DNA of 64,000 bases, taken from contig JAKFYI010000002.1 in assembly GCA_021730985.1 (NCBI GenBank), forward strand, positions 62,001 to 126,000. Reading direction: 5' to 3'. Below are positions 26,601 through 36,195 of the stretch, piece after piece. The DNA comes from Hyphomicrobiales bacterium. GTDB taxonomy: Bacteria > Pseudomonadota > Alphaproteobacteria > Rhizobiales > Xanthobacteraceae. The notes under the pieces were generated by a model. It had not been told where the DNA came from, did not search any database, and saw only the letters and a program-made list of their open reading frames with translations. Position 1 is the stretch's first letter, and every line of letters starts with the position of its first letter. A program made the translations under genes and the position numbers.

Positions 26601-27605
26601 TCAGTTCAGCTTCACGCCGGCGCTTCGTACCGCATCGCCCCAGGCCGGGATTTCCGAGGCGATCATCTTGGCGAACTCGTCGGGACCATAGCCCAGCGGA
26701 TCGTTGCCGGCGTTGACGATCTGTTCGACGAACTTGGGATCCTTCGAGGCGCGCACCATCTCGGCGCCCATCTTGTCGATGACATCCTTCGGCGTTCCGG
26801 CCGGCGCCAGCAAGCCGGTCCACGACACTGCGTCGAAGCCGGCAAAGCCGGACTCCGCGATGGTCGGCACGCCGGGCAGCATCAGCGAACGCTTGGCGCT
26901 CGACGCCGCCAGCAGCCGGATGCTCGGGTTGTTCGCCTGCGCGAATGCCTCCGACACCGGAATGAACATGGTCGGGATGTGCCCAGCGATGACATCGGTC
27001 AGCGCGGGCGCGGTGCCTCGGTAGCTGACGTTTGTCATCTCGATGCCGGCGCGCTTCTGGAACAGCGACATGATCAGGTTGCTGGCGCTGGCGGGACCGC
27101 CGCCGCCGCCGTATGCGACCTTGCTCGGCTGCGCCTTCACCCAGGCGACGAATTCCTGCACATTCTTGGCCGGCACGTTCGCGTTCACCAGCAGGATCTG
27201 CGGCCCTGCCGTCATCGCGCCGACCGGCGCAAAGTCCTTCACAGGGTCGTACGACACCTTCGCTGCGGCCGGCACGATCGCGACCACCGAGGTGCTGGCC
27301 CACAGCAGCGTGTAGCCGTCGGGCGCTGAGCGTGCGACCGCTTCGGTGGCGACGATGCCGTTGCCGCCGACCCGATTCTCGACGATCACCTGCTGGCCGA
27401 GGGCCTCGCTCAGGCGGAACGCCATCAGGCGGCCCATGACGTCGATGTTGCCGCCGGCCGCAAACGGAACCAGCAGCCGGATCGGCCGTTGCGGCCAGAC
27501 TTGCGCTTGGCTGTGCGCGGGGCCTGCGAGGAGGGCGATTGCGGTGAGGACGATGAGAGCGCCGAAGCGCCGGCGGGGCGTGTGAATGCGTGTCATGGCC
27601 GGCAC
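26601..27605 (-). CDS. Bug-family (TctC) tripartite tricarboxylate transporter substrate-binding protein
   Basis: 334 residues, including a signal peptide (ends near AHSQAQVWP). The family signatures are WPQRPIRLLVPFAAGGNIDVMGRL, the IVENRVGGNG strand, and APAGTPKDVIDKM near the C-terminus. Bug proteins bind carboxylates, amides or aromatic acids in the periplasm through two water-mediated contacts and normally deliver them to TctA/TctB, which are not encoded nearby. It converges on the MBL hydrolase gene. One of four Bug paralogues in this window. Confidence 0.93.
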   Translation of the reverse strand: MPAMTRIHTPRRRFGALIVLTAIALLAGPAHSQAQVWPQRPIRLLVPFAAGGNIDVMGRLMAFRLSEALGQQVIVENRVGGNGIVATEAVARSAPDGYTLLWASTSVVAIVPAAAKVSYDPVKDFAPVGAMTAGPQILLVNANVPAKNVQEFVAWVKAQPSKVAYGGGGGPASASNLIMSLFQKRAGIEMTNVSYRGTAPALTDVIAGHIPTMFIPVSEAFAQANNPSIRLLAASSAKRSLMLPGVPTIAESGFAGFDAVSWTGLLAPAGTPKDVIDKMGAEMVRASKDPKFVEQIVNAGNDPLGYGPDEFAKMIASEIPAWGDAVRSAGVKLN

Positions 27606-27619
27606 TCTAGAACAGGATT

Positions 27620-27644
27620 GCGAAAAGTGGGAACCGGTTTCCGG
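27620..27644. repeat. REP-like palindromic element half-site
   Basis: The sequence GCGAAAAGTGGGAACCGGTT and the following TTCCGG match the core of the dispersed palindrome (CGAAAAGTGG-AAACCGG) common between genes in Rhizobiales. It occupies the 56-base gap between the Bug gene start and the PleC-like kinase stop. GGAACCGGTTTCC is itself near-palindromic. It is probably a degenerate copy of a multi-copy intergenic element. Confidence 0.55.
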
Positions 27645-27661
27645 CTCAAAGAACGTGCAGA

Positions 27662-29983
27662 TCAGGCCACGAGCCGCTTCGAGTTCCGGCTCTCATCCGA
27701 TCCGCCGTCGATCGGGAAGCGCACCGCAACGATCGTGCCCGAACCGTAGCGGGAGAAAATCCGCATCGCGCCGCCGTGCAGCCCGACCAGCGACTTGGCG
27801 ATGGCGAGCCCCAGTCCCGAGCCGTGCTGCGTCTTGGTGAGTTGGCTCTCGACTTGCTCGAACGGACGGCCGATCTTCTGCAGCGCGTCGCGCGGGATGC
27901 CGATGCCGGTGTCCTGGATGACGATTGAGACGGTGTTGCGCGACACCCGGCCGCGCACCGAGATTTCCCCGTCGGCGGGCGTGAACTTCACCGCATTCGA
28001 CAGCAGGTTGAGCGCGACCTGCTTGACCGCGCGGCGGTCGGCCTTGAAGCGGATGCCGGAATCGATGCTGGAGGTGACCTTGAGGCGCTTGTCCTGGGCG
28101 CGCGCGGTGACGACCCGCATGGCGTCGGCGAGGATCGGGTCGAGCTCCACCTCTTCGAGGTCGAGCTTGATGCGGCCGGCCTCGATCTTCGACATGTCGA
28201 GGATGTCGTTGATGACGTCCAGCAGGTACTGCCCGCTGTGCTTAATGTCGCGGCAATACTCGTAGTATTTATCGGCGCCGAGCGCCCCGAACATCCCGGA
28301 TTCCATGATCTCGGAGAAACCGATCACCGCGTTCAGCGGCGTACGCAGCTCGTGGCTCATGTTGGCAAGGAATTTCGACTTGGTCTGGTTGGCTTCCTCG
28401 GCGCGGTTCTTCTCGTCGGCGTATTTCTGCGCCATCTCGCTGAGCTGGCGGGCCTGCGTTTCCAGCTTGTGCTGGGAGTTGCGCAGATCGGCGACGGTGG
28501 CGATCAGCCGCTGCTCGCTGTCCATCAGCTTCTTTTCGTGCAGCTTGAGCGGGGTGATGTCGGTGCCGACCGAGACGTAGCCGCCGTCCTTGGTGCGCCG
28601 CTCGCTGATGTGCAGCCAGTGGCCGTCGTCGAGCTGCGCCTCGAAGGTCCGCGCGCCGGGTATGGTCGGACCTTCGCTCATCACCTTGGTGCGGATGACG
28701 TGCTTGCGGCCCGCGGCGACCACATCCTCGTAGGAGGTGCCGGAGCCGATCGCCGGGTCGGGCAGGTTGTGCAACTGCTGGAAGTTGGAATTGCACAGCA
28801 CCAGCCGGTTGTCGGCGTCCCACAGCACGAACGCCTCGGGGATGGTCTCGATGGCGTCGCGCAGCCGCAGATCGGCGGCGGCGGTCTTCTCCACCAGCGT
28901 CTTCTGCTCGGTGACGTCGACCGCGATCCCGATCAGGTGCAGGCCCGGCTCGCTCGGCTGACGCACCATCTCGCAGCGCGCCCGCAGCCACACCCACTTG
29001 CCGCTGGCGTGCAGCATGCGGAACTCGTGGTCGATGGCGTTGGCGGTGGCGTCGGCAAGCTGGGCTGCCACCTCGTAGAGCTTGATGTCCTGCGGGTGGA
29101 CCAGCTGGCTCACCTCGCCGAACGTCATCAGTTCGTCGCGCGGTTCCAATCCCAGGATTGCAAACATGGAATGCGACCAGTAGATGCGGCCGCGCGCGAT
29201 GTCCCAGTCCCAAAGGCCGCAGCGGCCGCGGTTGAGCGCGGTGTCGATGCGGCTGCGCACCGTGTCGTAGATGAAGTCGGCTTCGCGGGCGCGGGTCGCC
29301 TGCCAGTGGAACGCAAAGCCCAGGATCAGCAGCACGAAGCCCGTGGTGGCGGACAGCGTCACCGTCAGGGTGGTGTCGGCGCGCCAGCGCGCCAGCGCGT
29401 CGGCACGCGACTGCAGGATCGCGAGCTGGCCGCGGCCGGCCGCCAGCGTGCGCACCGTGGCGAAGGCGCGGTTGCCGTCGGCGAGGGGAATTTCGGCGAC
29501 GCCTGCGCTGGCACCCAGGATGGTCAGGGCCTGCACGTTGCCCAGCACCTGGGACAGCTTCTGGCCGATCGGCGCGCCGACCGGCGGGATCGCGGCGGTG
29601 ATGACGCCCTCGGCGTTGCTCAGCAGGATGTTGCGGCCGAGCATGGTGGCGCGTGCCGCCAGCGCCCGTTCCAGGATGTCGCGGCGGACGCCGTCGGCGC
29701 TGTCGGCCGCGGCCAGCCGGTTGAACCGCTCGGCGGCGAAATCGGCGATGTCCTCGATATCGTGGACCGCGTCGGCGATGGCTTGGCGGCGGTGGTCGAG
29801 GATCTGCACCACGGAGCCGACGCCGATGGTGAGCAGGAAGGCGATGATCAGCGCCGGCACCGCGCGGCGCAGCGCCGGCTCCGCCGTCAGCAGCCGCCGG
29901 TATGCGGGCTTCGCGATCGACTGCGCCAGACCCTTGATGGAATCCGGTCGCGCAGACGCAGCCGCCGCCTCGGCGCGCGCCAT
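27662..29983 (-). CDS. PleC-like PAS-domain sensor histidine kinase
   Basis: 773 residues. Two membrane helices (about 42-62 and 208-228) flank a periplasmic sensor region. Two PAS domains follow (about 250-360 and 370-480), then a coiled coil. The HisKA box is SHELRTPLNAVIGFSEIMES with phospho-acceptor His544, then DIKHSGQYLLDVINDILDMS. The ATPase domain has NLLSNAVKFT, DTGIGIP and HGSGLGLAIAKSL. The H-box and domain order match the PleC/DivJ/PdhS group that acts on DivK in alphaproteobacterial cell-cycle control; assignment as PleC itself is inference. Its promoter region is packed with GANTC sites. No regulator gene is adjacent. Confidence 0.85.
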   Translation of the reverse strand: MARAEAAAASARPDSIKGLAQSIAKPAYRRLLTAEPALRRAVPALIIAFLLTIGVGSVVQILDHRRQAIADAVHDIEDIADFAAERFNRLAAADSADGVRRDILERALAARATMLGRNILLSNAEGVITAAIPPVGAPIGQKLSQVLGNVQALTILGASAGVAEIPLADGNRAFATVRTLAAGRGQLAILQSRADALARWRADTTLTVTLSATTGFVLLILGFAFHWQATRAREADFIYDTVRSRIDTALNRGRCGLWDWDIARGRIYWSHSMFAILGLEPRDELMTFGEVSQLVHPQDIKLYEVAAQLADATANAIDHEFRMLHASGKWVWLRARCEMVRQPSEPGLHLIGIAVDVTEQKTLVEKTAAADLRLRDAIETIPEAFVLWDADNRLVLCNSNFQQLHNLPDPAIGSGTSYEDVVAAGRKHVIRTKVMSEGPTIPGARTFEAQLDDGHWLHISERRTKDGGYVSVGTDITPLKLHEKKLMDSEQRLIATVADLRNSQHKLETQARQLSEMAQKYADEKNRAEEANQTKSKFLANMSHELRTPLNAVIGFSEIMESGMFGALGADKYYEYCRDIKHSGQYLLDVINDILDMSKIEAGRIKLDLEEVELDPILADAMRVVTARAQDKRLKVTSSIDSGIRFKADRRAVKQVALNLLSNAVKFTPADGEISVRGRVSRNTVSIVIQDTGIGIPRDALQKIGRPFEQVESQLTKTQHGSGLGLAIAKSLVGLHGGAMRIFSRYGSGTIVAVRFPIDGGSDESRNSKRLVA

Positions 29984-30003
29984 TCAGGCCCCCGTGTGAA
30001 GTT

Positions 30004-30141
30004 GAATCCCCAGAATCCGCCGTTGGAGCGCCCAGCCGCGTCGCCCCGAATCAGTCACGATTTGAATCGATGCGCGGACTCCTGTCGAGAGTCCGAGTCA
30101 ATATTTTTAGTTAACATATCAACTGAAATTTCGACTGAGTC
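30004..30141. promoter_or_regulatory. GANTC (CcrM methylation) site cluster before the PleC-like kinase
   Basis: Eight GANTC sites occur in 138 bases: 30004, 30013, 30048, 30064, 30077, 30089, 30095 and 30137 (first base of each). A ninth is at 29940 inside the kinase N-terminus. At about 65% GC the expected number in this length is near 0.45. A GTTAAC with a TTAAC CtrA-like half-site lies at 30110-30115, in an AT-rich core. The region is downstream of pepN and upstream of the kinase, both on the minus strand, so it would be the kinase promoter. Confidence 0.7.
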
Positions 30142-30206
30142 CGAAATGCATCGGTCTCTGTCGAGGCCGGAAAATCAGCCGGTTTCGAAGCGCCGAAGGT
30201 ATTCGC

Positions 30207-32855
30207 CTAAGCGTCCGCCAGCGTGCGCTGCACGATATCGCTGACATCGCGCGACAGCTTCGGCTGTGCGGCCACGCGGTGCAGCGCCGCTTCGGCCAGG
30301 CGCCGCCGGTTGGGCTCCAGCATGCGCCAGCTCTTGAACGCCGACAGCATTCGCGCCGCGACCTGCGGGTTGGCGCCGTCGAGCGCCAGCACGGTGTCGG
30401 CGACGAACGCGTAGCCTGCACCGTCCGGCCGATTGAACTGGGTCTGGTTCGCCGTCGCGAACACCGTGATCAGCGAGCGCACCCGGTTGGGGTTGGACAT
30501 CGAGAATGCCGGGTGATTGGTGAGGGCGCGCACCCGCGCCAGCGTGCCGGCGTGCGGCGCGGTGGCCTCCAGCATGAACCATTTGTCGAGCGTGAGCGGG
30601 TCGTCGCGATAGCGCTGGTAGAAAACCTCCAGCGCGGAACTTCGTTCCGCCACATCGTGCTGGTTGAGCGTGGCGAGCGCCGCCATTCGGTCGGTCATGT
30701 TGTTGGAGGTCTGGTGCTGAAACGCCGCGAGCCGGATCGCATGGGTCTCGGCGGTGGCGGCCAGCAGATCCAGGCAGATGTTTTTCAGCGACCGGCGGCC
30801 GGTGCTGGCGGCATCCGGCGTGTAGGGCCCGTCGAATGCCATCTTGCGGTAGGTCGCAGTCAATTCCGCATTGAGATGCAGGCCGACCAGCGCGCGCAAC
30901 CCGGTGCGGGCGCGGAAGATCGCGTCGGGATCGACGTCGCTGCCGATGTCACGGGCAATGTCGGATTCGCTCGGCAGTTGGAGTGCCTCGGCAATGAAGG
31001 CGGGTTCGAGCGTGGTATCGGCCAGGATCGCTCCGAGCGCATCGAGCAAACCTTCGTCGGCTTCGGGGTCTTGGCCGGCGCGTAGCCGTTTGGCGTTTCC
31101 AGTCAACAGTGTGGTTGCGAGCGTCTGCACGGCCTGCCAACGGTTGAACGGATCGCTGTCGCGGGCGGCCAGCACGCGCAGATCGTCCGACGTGAGCTTG
31201 GCGTCGAGCTTGATTGGCGCCGAGAAGCCGCGGTTGATCGAGAGCACCGGCTTCTCCACGACGCCGGTGAACGTGAATGTCTGCGCCGGCTTGTCGAGCA
31301 CGATGACTCCATGCTCGGGAGAGGGGCCTTCTGCGGCTGTGAGCGGCAGATCGCCGCTCTTGCCGACCAGGCCGACCGACAGCGGCACCACCATGGGCTC
31401 CTTGACCGGCTGGCCGGGCGTCGGCCGAACCGTCTGCGTCACATCGAGCCGGTAGGTCTTGGCGGCGGCGTCATAGCGGCCGGTGGCCGCGATGTCCGGC
31501 GTGCCGGCTTGCGAGTACCAGCGCATGAACTGCTTGAAGTCGCGGCCGCTGGCGTCGGCAAAGCACTGCACGAACTGCTCGATGGTGGCAGCTTCGCCAT
31601 CGTGGCGCTCGAAGTACAGGTCCATGCCTTTGCGGAACTGCGCGGAGCCGATCAGCGTCTTGATCATCCGCACCACTTCGGCGCCCTTGTCGTACACCGT
31701 CGCGGTGTAGAAGTTGTTGATCTCGCGATAGAGCTCGGGCCGCACCGGATGCGAGAGGGGGCCGGCGTCCTCGTTGAATTGCACGGTGCGAAGCCCGCGA
31801 ACGTCGCCGATCCGCGCCACCACGCGCGATCGCTCGTCCGACGTGAACTCCTGGTCGCGGAAAACGGTGAGTCCTTCCTTCAGGCAAAGCTGGAACCAGT
31901 CGCGGCAGGTGATGCGGTTGCCGGTCCAGTTGTGGAAATATTCGTGCGCGATGATGGCTTCGATGTTGACGTAGTCCTGGTCGGTCGCGGTGTCGGGTGA
32001 CGCCAGCACGTACTTATCGTTGAAGACGTTGAGCCCCTTGTTCTCCATCGCGCCCATGTTGAAATGGCTCACCGCCACGATCATGAAAACGTCGAGATCG
32101 TATTCGCGGCCGAACGCCTCCTCGTCCCAGCGCATCGAACGCTTGAGCGAGTCCATCGCGAAGTCGCAGAGCTCCTCCTTGCCGGGCTCGACGAACAGCC
32201 GAAGCGCGACCTCGCGGCCGGACATGGTGGTGAAGGTATCCTCGACCACGCCGAGTTTGCCCCCGACCAGAGCGTAGAGATACGACGGCTTGGGCCACGG
32301 ATCGTGCCAGACCGCGAAGTGGCGGCCATCCGGCAGGTCGCCCTGCTCGACGAGATTGCCGTTGGCGAGCAGCACCGGGACTTCGTCTTTGTTGGCTTCG
32401 ATCCGTGTCGTGTAGACCGCCATGACGTCGGGCCGGTCTGGGAAATAGGTGATGCGGCGGAAGCCCTCCGGCTCGCACTGCGTGCAGTAGGTGTCGGACG
32501 CGCGGTAGAGGCCTGAGAGCTGCGTGTTCGCGGTCGGATCGACCAGCGTTTCGATCTCCAGCGTGAACGGCCCATGCGGCGGCTGCGGGAGGGTCAGGCC
32601 GTTCGGCGTCGCGGTGAACCGGTCGGGCGAGACCGTCTCACCGTCGATTTTCAGCGAGACCAGCGTGAGTCCATCGCCGTCGAGCTTGAGAGGCGCGGCG
32701 GCGCCCGCTGCCGGGTTGGGCTTGAGCCGCAGCGTGGCACGCACCGGACTTCGCGTCGCATCGAGCTTGACGTCGAGATGGACAGTTTCCACCAGCCAGT
32801 CGGGCGGCCGATATTCGGAAAGGCGGACGGGGCGGGCTTCTTCGGTTCGCATCAT
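30207..32855 (-). CDS. pepN: Aminopeptidase N (M1 family)
   Basis: 882 residues, the typical length of proteobacterial PepN. The exopeptidase motif GAMENKG recognises the free N-terminus of substrates. The zinc site is HEYFH (His304, Glu305, His308) with the third ligand Glu327 in LKEGLTVF. The N-terminal beta-domain, catalytic domain, Fn3-like insert and C-terminal helical DUF3458-type repeats are all present. It releases N-terminal residues from peptides in the cytosol. AAGAGA precedes tandem ATG codons at 32855. It diverges from a Tat-exported amidohydrolase. Confidence 0.95.
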   Translation of the reverse strand: MMRTEEARPVRLSEYRPPDWLVETVHLDVKLDATRSPVRATLRLKPNPAAGAAAPLKLDGDGLTLVSLKIDGETVSPDRFTATPNGLTLPQPPHGPFTLEIETLVDPTANTQLSGLYRASDTYCTQCEPEGFRRITYFPDRPDVMAVYTTRIEANKDEVPVLLANGNLVEQGDLPDGRHFAVWHDPWPKPSYLYALVGGKLGVVEDTFTTMSGREVALRLFVEPGKEELCDFAMDSLKRSMRWDEEAFGREYDLDVFMIVAVSHFNMGAMENKGLNVFNDKYVLASPDTATDQDYVNIEAIIAHEYFHNWTGNRITCRDWFQLCLKEGLTVFRDQEFTSDERSRVVARIGDVRGLRTVQFNEDAGPLSHPVRPELYREINNFYTATVYDKGAEVVRMIKTLIGSAQFRKGMDLYFERHDGEAATIEQFVQCFADASGRDFKQFMRWYSQAGTPDIAATGRYDAAAKTYRLDVTQTVRPTPGQPVKEPMVVPLSVGLVGKSGDLPLTAAEGPSPEHGVIVLDKPAQTFTFTGVVEKPVLSINRGFSAPIKLDAKLTSDDLRVLAARDSDPFNRWQAVQTLATTLLTGNAKRLRAGQDPEADEGLLDALGAILADTTLEPAFIAEALQLPSESDIARDIGSDVDPDAIFRARTGLRALVGLHLNAELTATYRKMAFDGPYTPDAASTGRRSLKNICLDLLAATAETHAIRLAAFQHQTSNNMTDRMAALATLNQHDVAERSSALEVFYQRYRDDPLTLDKWFMLEATAPHAGTLARVRALTNHPAFSMSNPNRVRSLITVFATANQTQFNRPDGAGYAFVADTVLALDGANPQVAARMLSAFKSWRMLEPNRRRLAEAALHRVAAQPKLSRDVSDIVQRTLADA

Positions 32856-32988
32856 TCTCTTGCTTTGTTGCCCATCCGGTGTGGGCAGCGATCTATGCCC
32901 CGGCTGGTGGGCGAAGTCACGTTGCTAGATCGCAATGTGGATGAGGATTACCATAGGGGCAACGAAAACGCGTCCTGGGGAGGAATTT

Positions 32989-34491
32989 ATGACACATCCA
33001 TCATTCAACGCAGATTGCCCTTGCTGTGCGCCGCGCAGTGGTCCGTCGCGGCGGCAATTCCTTTGCACCACGGCCGCGGGCGCGGTGGCGGCGCCTGCGA
33101 TCGCGGCGAGTCTGATCGGCCCGGCGGAGGCGGCTCCAAAGCCTGCCCGCGCGGGTCGCCCGATCCTGCTCCGGGGCGGCTGCGTGCTCTCGCTCGACAA
33201 GGCGGTCGGCGATTTCGAGAAGGCCGATGTGCTGATCGAAGGCAGCAAGATCTCGGCGGTGCGGCCAAACATCATTGCCGCCAACGCCACGGTGGTCGAT
33301 GCATCGAACTGCATCGTGATGCCGGGCTTCGTCGATACGCACCGGCATATGTGGCAGGGCTTCCTGCGCAACGTGCTGCCGGACGGCTCCCTGATGGACT
33401 ATGTCCAGCTTGTGCAGCGTAAGTTCGGCGCCAACTACACACCGGAAGACAACTACGCCGCCAATCTCTTGACCGCGGTCGGCTGCATCGACGTCGGGGT
33501 GACGACGGTGCTCGACTGGTCGCACATCCACAATTCTCCCGAACACACCGACGCCTCGATCAAGGGCTTGCAGGAATCCGGCGTGCGCGCGGCGTTCGCC
33601 TACGGCACCCCGCAGACGGCCACCGGAAACTGGAAAGAGGCGCCGAAGCACAAGTATCCCGGTGACATCGCGCGGCTGAGAAAGCAGTACTTCAACAGCG
33701 ACGATCAGTTGATGACGCTGTTCCTGGCGTCCCCGCTCGGCACCCCCGAGGAGGTGATCGGCATCTGGAAGACGGCACGCGATGTCGGTGCGCGGATCAC
33801 CATCCATTGCGGCACCGGACCGATCGGCCGCAGTGGCTTCCTGGAGAAATTGCACAAGGTCGAGCCGCTGAAGTCGGACACAACGTATGTCCACTGCTGC
33901 GAGCTGAACGACACCGAATGGAAGCTCATCAAGGATTCCGGCGGCACGGTGTCGATCGCCGGATACGTGGAAATGCTGATGGGTCACGGCAACCCGCCGA
34001 CGCAGCGGGCAATCGATTTCGGCGTGCGTCCAAGCCTGAGCGTGGACGTCGAGACAACGGTGCCGACCGATTTCTTCACGCAGATGCGGACGATCCTGTC
34101 GCTTCAGAAGAGCCAGGCATGGGTCAAGCAGGCGGCGGGCGACAAGACCGCGCCGTTCCTGAAGGCGCGCGACGTGCTGGAGTTCGCCACCATCGAGGGC
34201 GCCCGCGCCAACGGACTGGACAAGAAGGTCGGCACGCTGACGCCCGGCAAGGAGGCCGACATCATCATGCTGCGCACCGACCGGCTCAACGTCATGCCGA
34301 TGAACAACGCCGTAGGCGCGGTGGTCACCAGCATGGGGCCGCAGAACGTCGATACGGTGTTCATCGGCGGCAAGGTGATGAAGCGCAACGGCCAGTTGGT
34401 CGGCGTGGATATGAAGCGGATCACCAAGATCGGCCAGGAGGCGCAGGCCCGCGCCTACAAGGCGGCGGGGGTCGAGAACAAGCGCCTTTGA
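32989..34491 (+). CDS. Tat-exported amidohydrolase (cytosine deaminase / ATZ-TRZ type)
   Basis: 500 residues; ATG at 32989 has GGGGAGGA upstream. The N-terminus carries a twin-arginine signal (SRRQFL followed by a hydrophobic Ala-rich stretch ending AEAAP), so a folded metalloenzyme would be sent to the periplasm. The amidohydrolase barrel shows DTHRHMW (HxH metal pair), ITIHCG, YVHCCEL, and the LSVDVETT Asp region, plus the C-terminal LTPGKEADIIML beta-sandwich. A Cys-rich DCPCC lies before the signal. It probably hydrolyses or deaminates a ring compound outside the cytoplasm, which fits the Bug receptors downstream. Substrate unknown. Confidence 0.88.
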   Translation: MTHPSFNADCPCCAPRSGPSRRQFLCTTAAGAVAAPAIAASLIGPAEAAPKPARAGRPILLRGGCVLSLDKAVGDFEKADVLIEGSKISAVRPNIIAANATVVDASNCIVMPGFVDTHRHMWQGFLRNVLPDGSLMDYVQLVQRKFGANYTPEDNYAANLLTAVGCIDVGVTTVLDWSHIHNSPEHTDASIKGLQESGVRAAFAYGTPQTATGNWKEAPKHKYPGDIARLRKQYFNSDDQLMTLFLASPLGTPEEVIGIWKTARDVGARITIHCGTGPIGRSGFLEKLHKVEPLKSDTTYVHCCELNDTEWKLIKDSGGTVSIAGYVEMLMGHGNPPTQRAIDFGVRPSLSVDVETTVPTDFFTQMRTILSLQKSQAWVKQAAGDKTAPFLKARDVLEFATIEGARANGLDKKVGTLTPGKEADIIMLRTDRLNVMPMNNAVGAVVTSMGPQNVDTVFIGGKVMKRNGQLVGVDMKRITKIGQEAQARAYKAAGVENKRL

Positions 34492-34509
34492 GACCTGCTA
34501 ATCTGGCGT

Positions 34510-34532
34510 GGCCGGGCCCGGTTGGCCCGGCC
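34510..34532. terminator. Possible hairpin between amidohydrolase and oxidoreductase genes
   Basis: GGCCGGGCC (34510-34518) pairs perfectly with GGCCCGGCC (34524-34532) around a five-base loop, 18 bases after the amidohydrolase stop. Only a short AT stretch with four T residues follows. It may attenuate rather than fully end transcription, since the next gene begins at 34555 with its own GGGGAGG ribosome site. Confidence 0.45.
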
Positions 34533-34554
34533 ATGAATTTTGCGGGGAGGCGAG

Positions 34555-36144
34555 ATGGCCGACAAATTCGACGTCGTCGTCGCGGGCGCAGGCCACAACA
34601 GCCTGGTCGCGGCGGCCTATCTCGCCAAGGCCGGCTACCGCTGCCTGGTGCTGGAGGGGCGCGACGTGGCGGGCGGCAACGTCGTCACCGAGGAACTGAC
34701 GCTGCCGGGATTCCGGCACGACAGTTGCGGCACCGCGCACGTCATCCTTCAAGACAGCCCGATGATGCGCAACGATGAGCTTGGCCTTGCCGGCTACGGG
34801 CTCGAATACATCCACCCGGAGATCGTCTGCCACGCGCCGTTCCTCGACGGCTCCTGGCTCACGCAGTACCACGACATCGAGCGCACGGTTGAGCAGTTCG
34901 CCAAGTTCTCCAAGAAGGACGCCGCCGCCTACCGGCGCATGTACAACGAGTATGATGCGATCAAGCCGCTGTTCGATGCGGCGTCTTACACGCCAATCGG
35001 GTTCGGCAAGCCGGTCAACGACCGCCTCAACGAGCATCCCGACGGCCGCAAGTGGCTGCGACGCCAGGCGCAGTCGGCGTGGGAGATCATCCGCGACAAC
35101 TTCGAGGACGATCATTCGCGCTGCTTCATGCTTTGGATGGCGTTCCAGACCGTGACGCCGCCGGAATGGCCGATGACCGGGCGGCTCGCCTACTCGCTGG
35201 TATGGGGACGCCAGCGCTGGAGCTGGTGCATCCCGAAGGGCGGCTCGGGCGTGCTGACCGAGGTGCTGGTGCGGCTGATCGAGGATCACGGCGGCACCAT
35301 CCTGACCGGCAAGACGGTCGAGCGGCTGATCGTGGAGGGCGGGCGCTGCACCGGCGTCGAATGTGCCGACGGCAGCGCGTACCGCGTGGAGAAGGCGGTG
35401 CTCTCCACCATCCACATCAAGCATCTGATCGACATGGCGCCGCGCCAGGCCTGGGCGGATGATTTCGTGGAAGGCGTCGAGACCTGGCAGGCCGGGCCGA
35501 CATTATTTGTGCAGCACTACGCGCTGAAGGAGCCGATGACGCTGCAGGGCGACGGCGGGCCGATCACGCCGATCGCCTGCGCCATGCTCTCCACCCCGAC
35601 GCGCGCGCTGCGCATGGGCTACGACTTCGCCCGCGGCGTCGCCAACGTTGAGGAGCCGGTGCTTCTTGCGGTGAGCCCCACCATTGGCGATCCGAGCCAG
35701 GCGCCGCCCGGCCATCACACGCTGAAGATCATCGGCATGCAGCCCTACGAGCTGAAGGAGGGGCCGGCGCACTGGGACGCCATCAAGCACCAGGTCGCGG
35801 AGGCCAATCTGAACTGGCTGCGGCGCTTTTCGCCCAACCTGACCGACGACAATATCCTGGCTCGCGTGGTGGAAAGCCCGCTCGATCTGGAGCGCCGCAA
35901 CCCGCACAACTGGCACGGCTCCTGCCACGGCGGCGCGCAGAATGCGGCGCAGGCGGCGGCGCTGCGGCCGGCGGCGGGCTGGGCGCAGCACCGTATGCCG
36001 ATCCCCGGTCTCTATCAGACCGGCTCGACCACCCACCCGGGCGGGTCGATTTCGGGCGGTCCCGGTCGAAATGCCGCTGTGGTGATGCTCAGGGATTTTG
36101 GTAAGAGTCTGGACGAGGTGGTGGCGCGGGCGGGCAAGCCGTAG
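34555..36144 (+). CDS. FAD-dependent oxidoreductase, phytoene-dehydrogenase-like
   Basis: 529 residues from ATG 34555. The FAD/NAD dinucleotide fold begins VVVAGAGHNSLVAAAYLAKAG, followed by LVLEGRDVAGG. The C-terminus has the second FAD contact, GLYQTGSTTHPGGSISGGPG. These are features of CrtI/amine-oxidase-like proteins, and this branch is often annotated as phytoene dehydrogenase-related with no carotenoid role. No carotenoid genes are nearby. It sits between a Tat amidohydrolase and two Bug receptors on the same strand, suggesting a catabolic operon. The actual substrate is not apparent. Confidence 0.86.
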   Translation: MADKFDVVVAGAGHNSLVAAAYLAKAGYRCLVLEGRDVAGGNVVTEELTLPGFRHDSCGTAHVILQDSPMMRNDELGLAGYGLEYIHPEIVCHAPFLDGSWLTQYHDIERTVEQFAKFSKKDAAAYRRMYNEYDAIKPLFDAASYTPIGFGKPVNDRLNEHPDGRKWLRRQAQSAWEIIRDNFEDDHSRCFMLWMAFQTVTPPEWPMTGRLAYSLVWGRQRWSWCIPKGGSGVLTEVLVRLIEDHGGTILTGKTVERLIVEGGRCTGVECADGSAYRVEKAVLSTIHIKHLIDMAPRQAWADDFVEGVETWQAGPTLFVQHYALKEPMTLQGDGGPITPIACAMLSTPTRALRMGYDFARGVANVEEPVLLAVSPTIGDPSQAPPGHHTLKIIGMQPYELKEGPAHWDAIKHQVAEANLNWLRRFSPNLTDDNILARVVESPLDLERRNPHNWHGSCHGGAQNAAQAAALRPAAGWAQHRMPIPGLYQTGSTTHPGGSISGGPGRNAAVVMLRDFGKSLDEVVARAGKP

Positions 36145-36195
36145 GCGCCGCGCCGGTCAAATAACAGAACAACGGCGGAATTCAGGGAGGATAGG

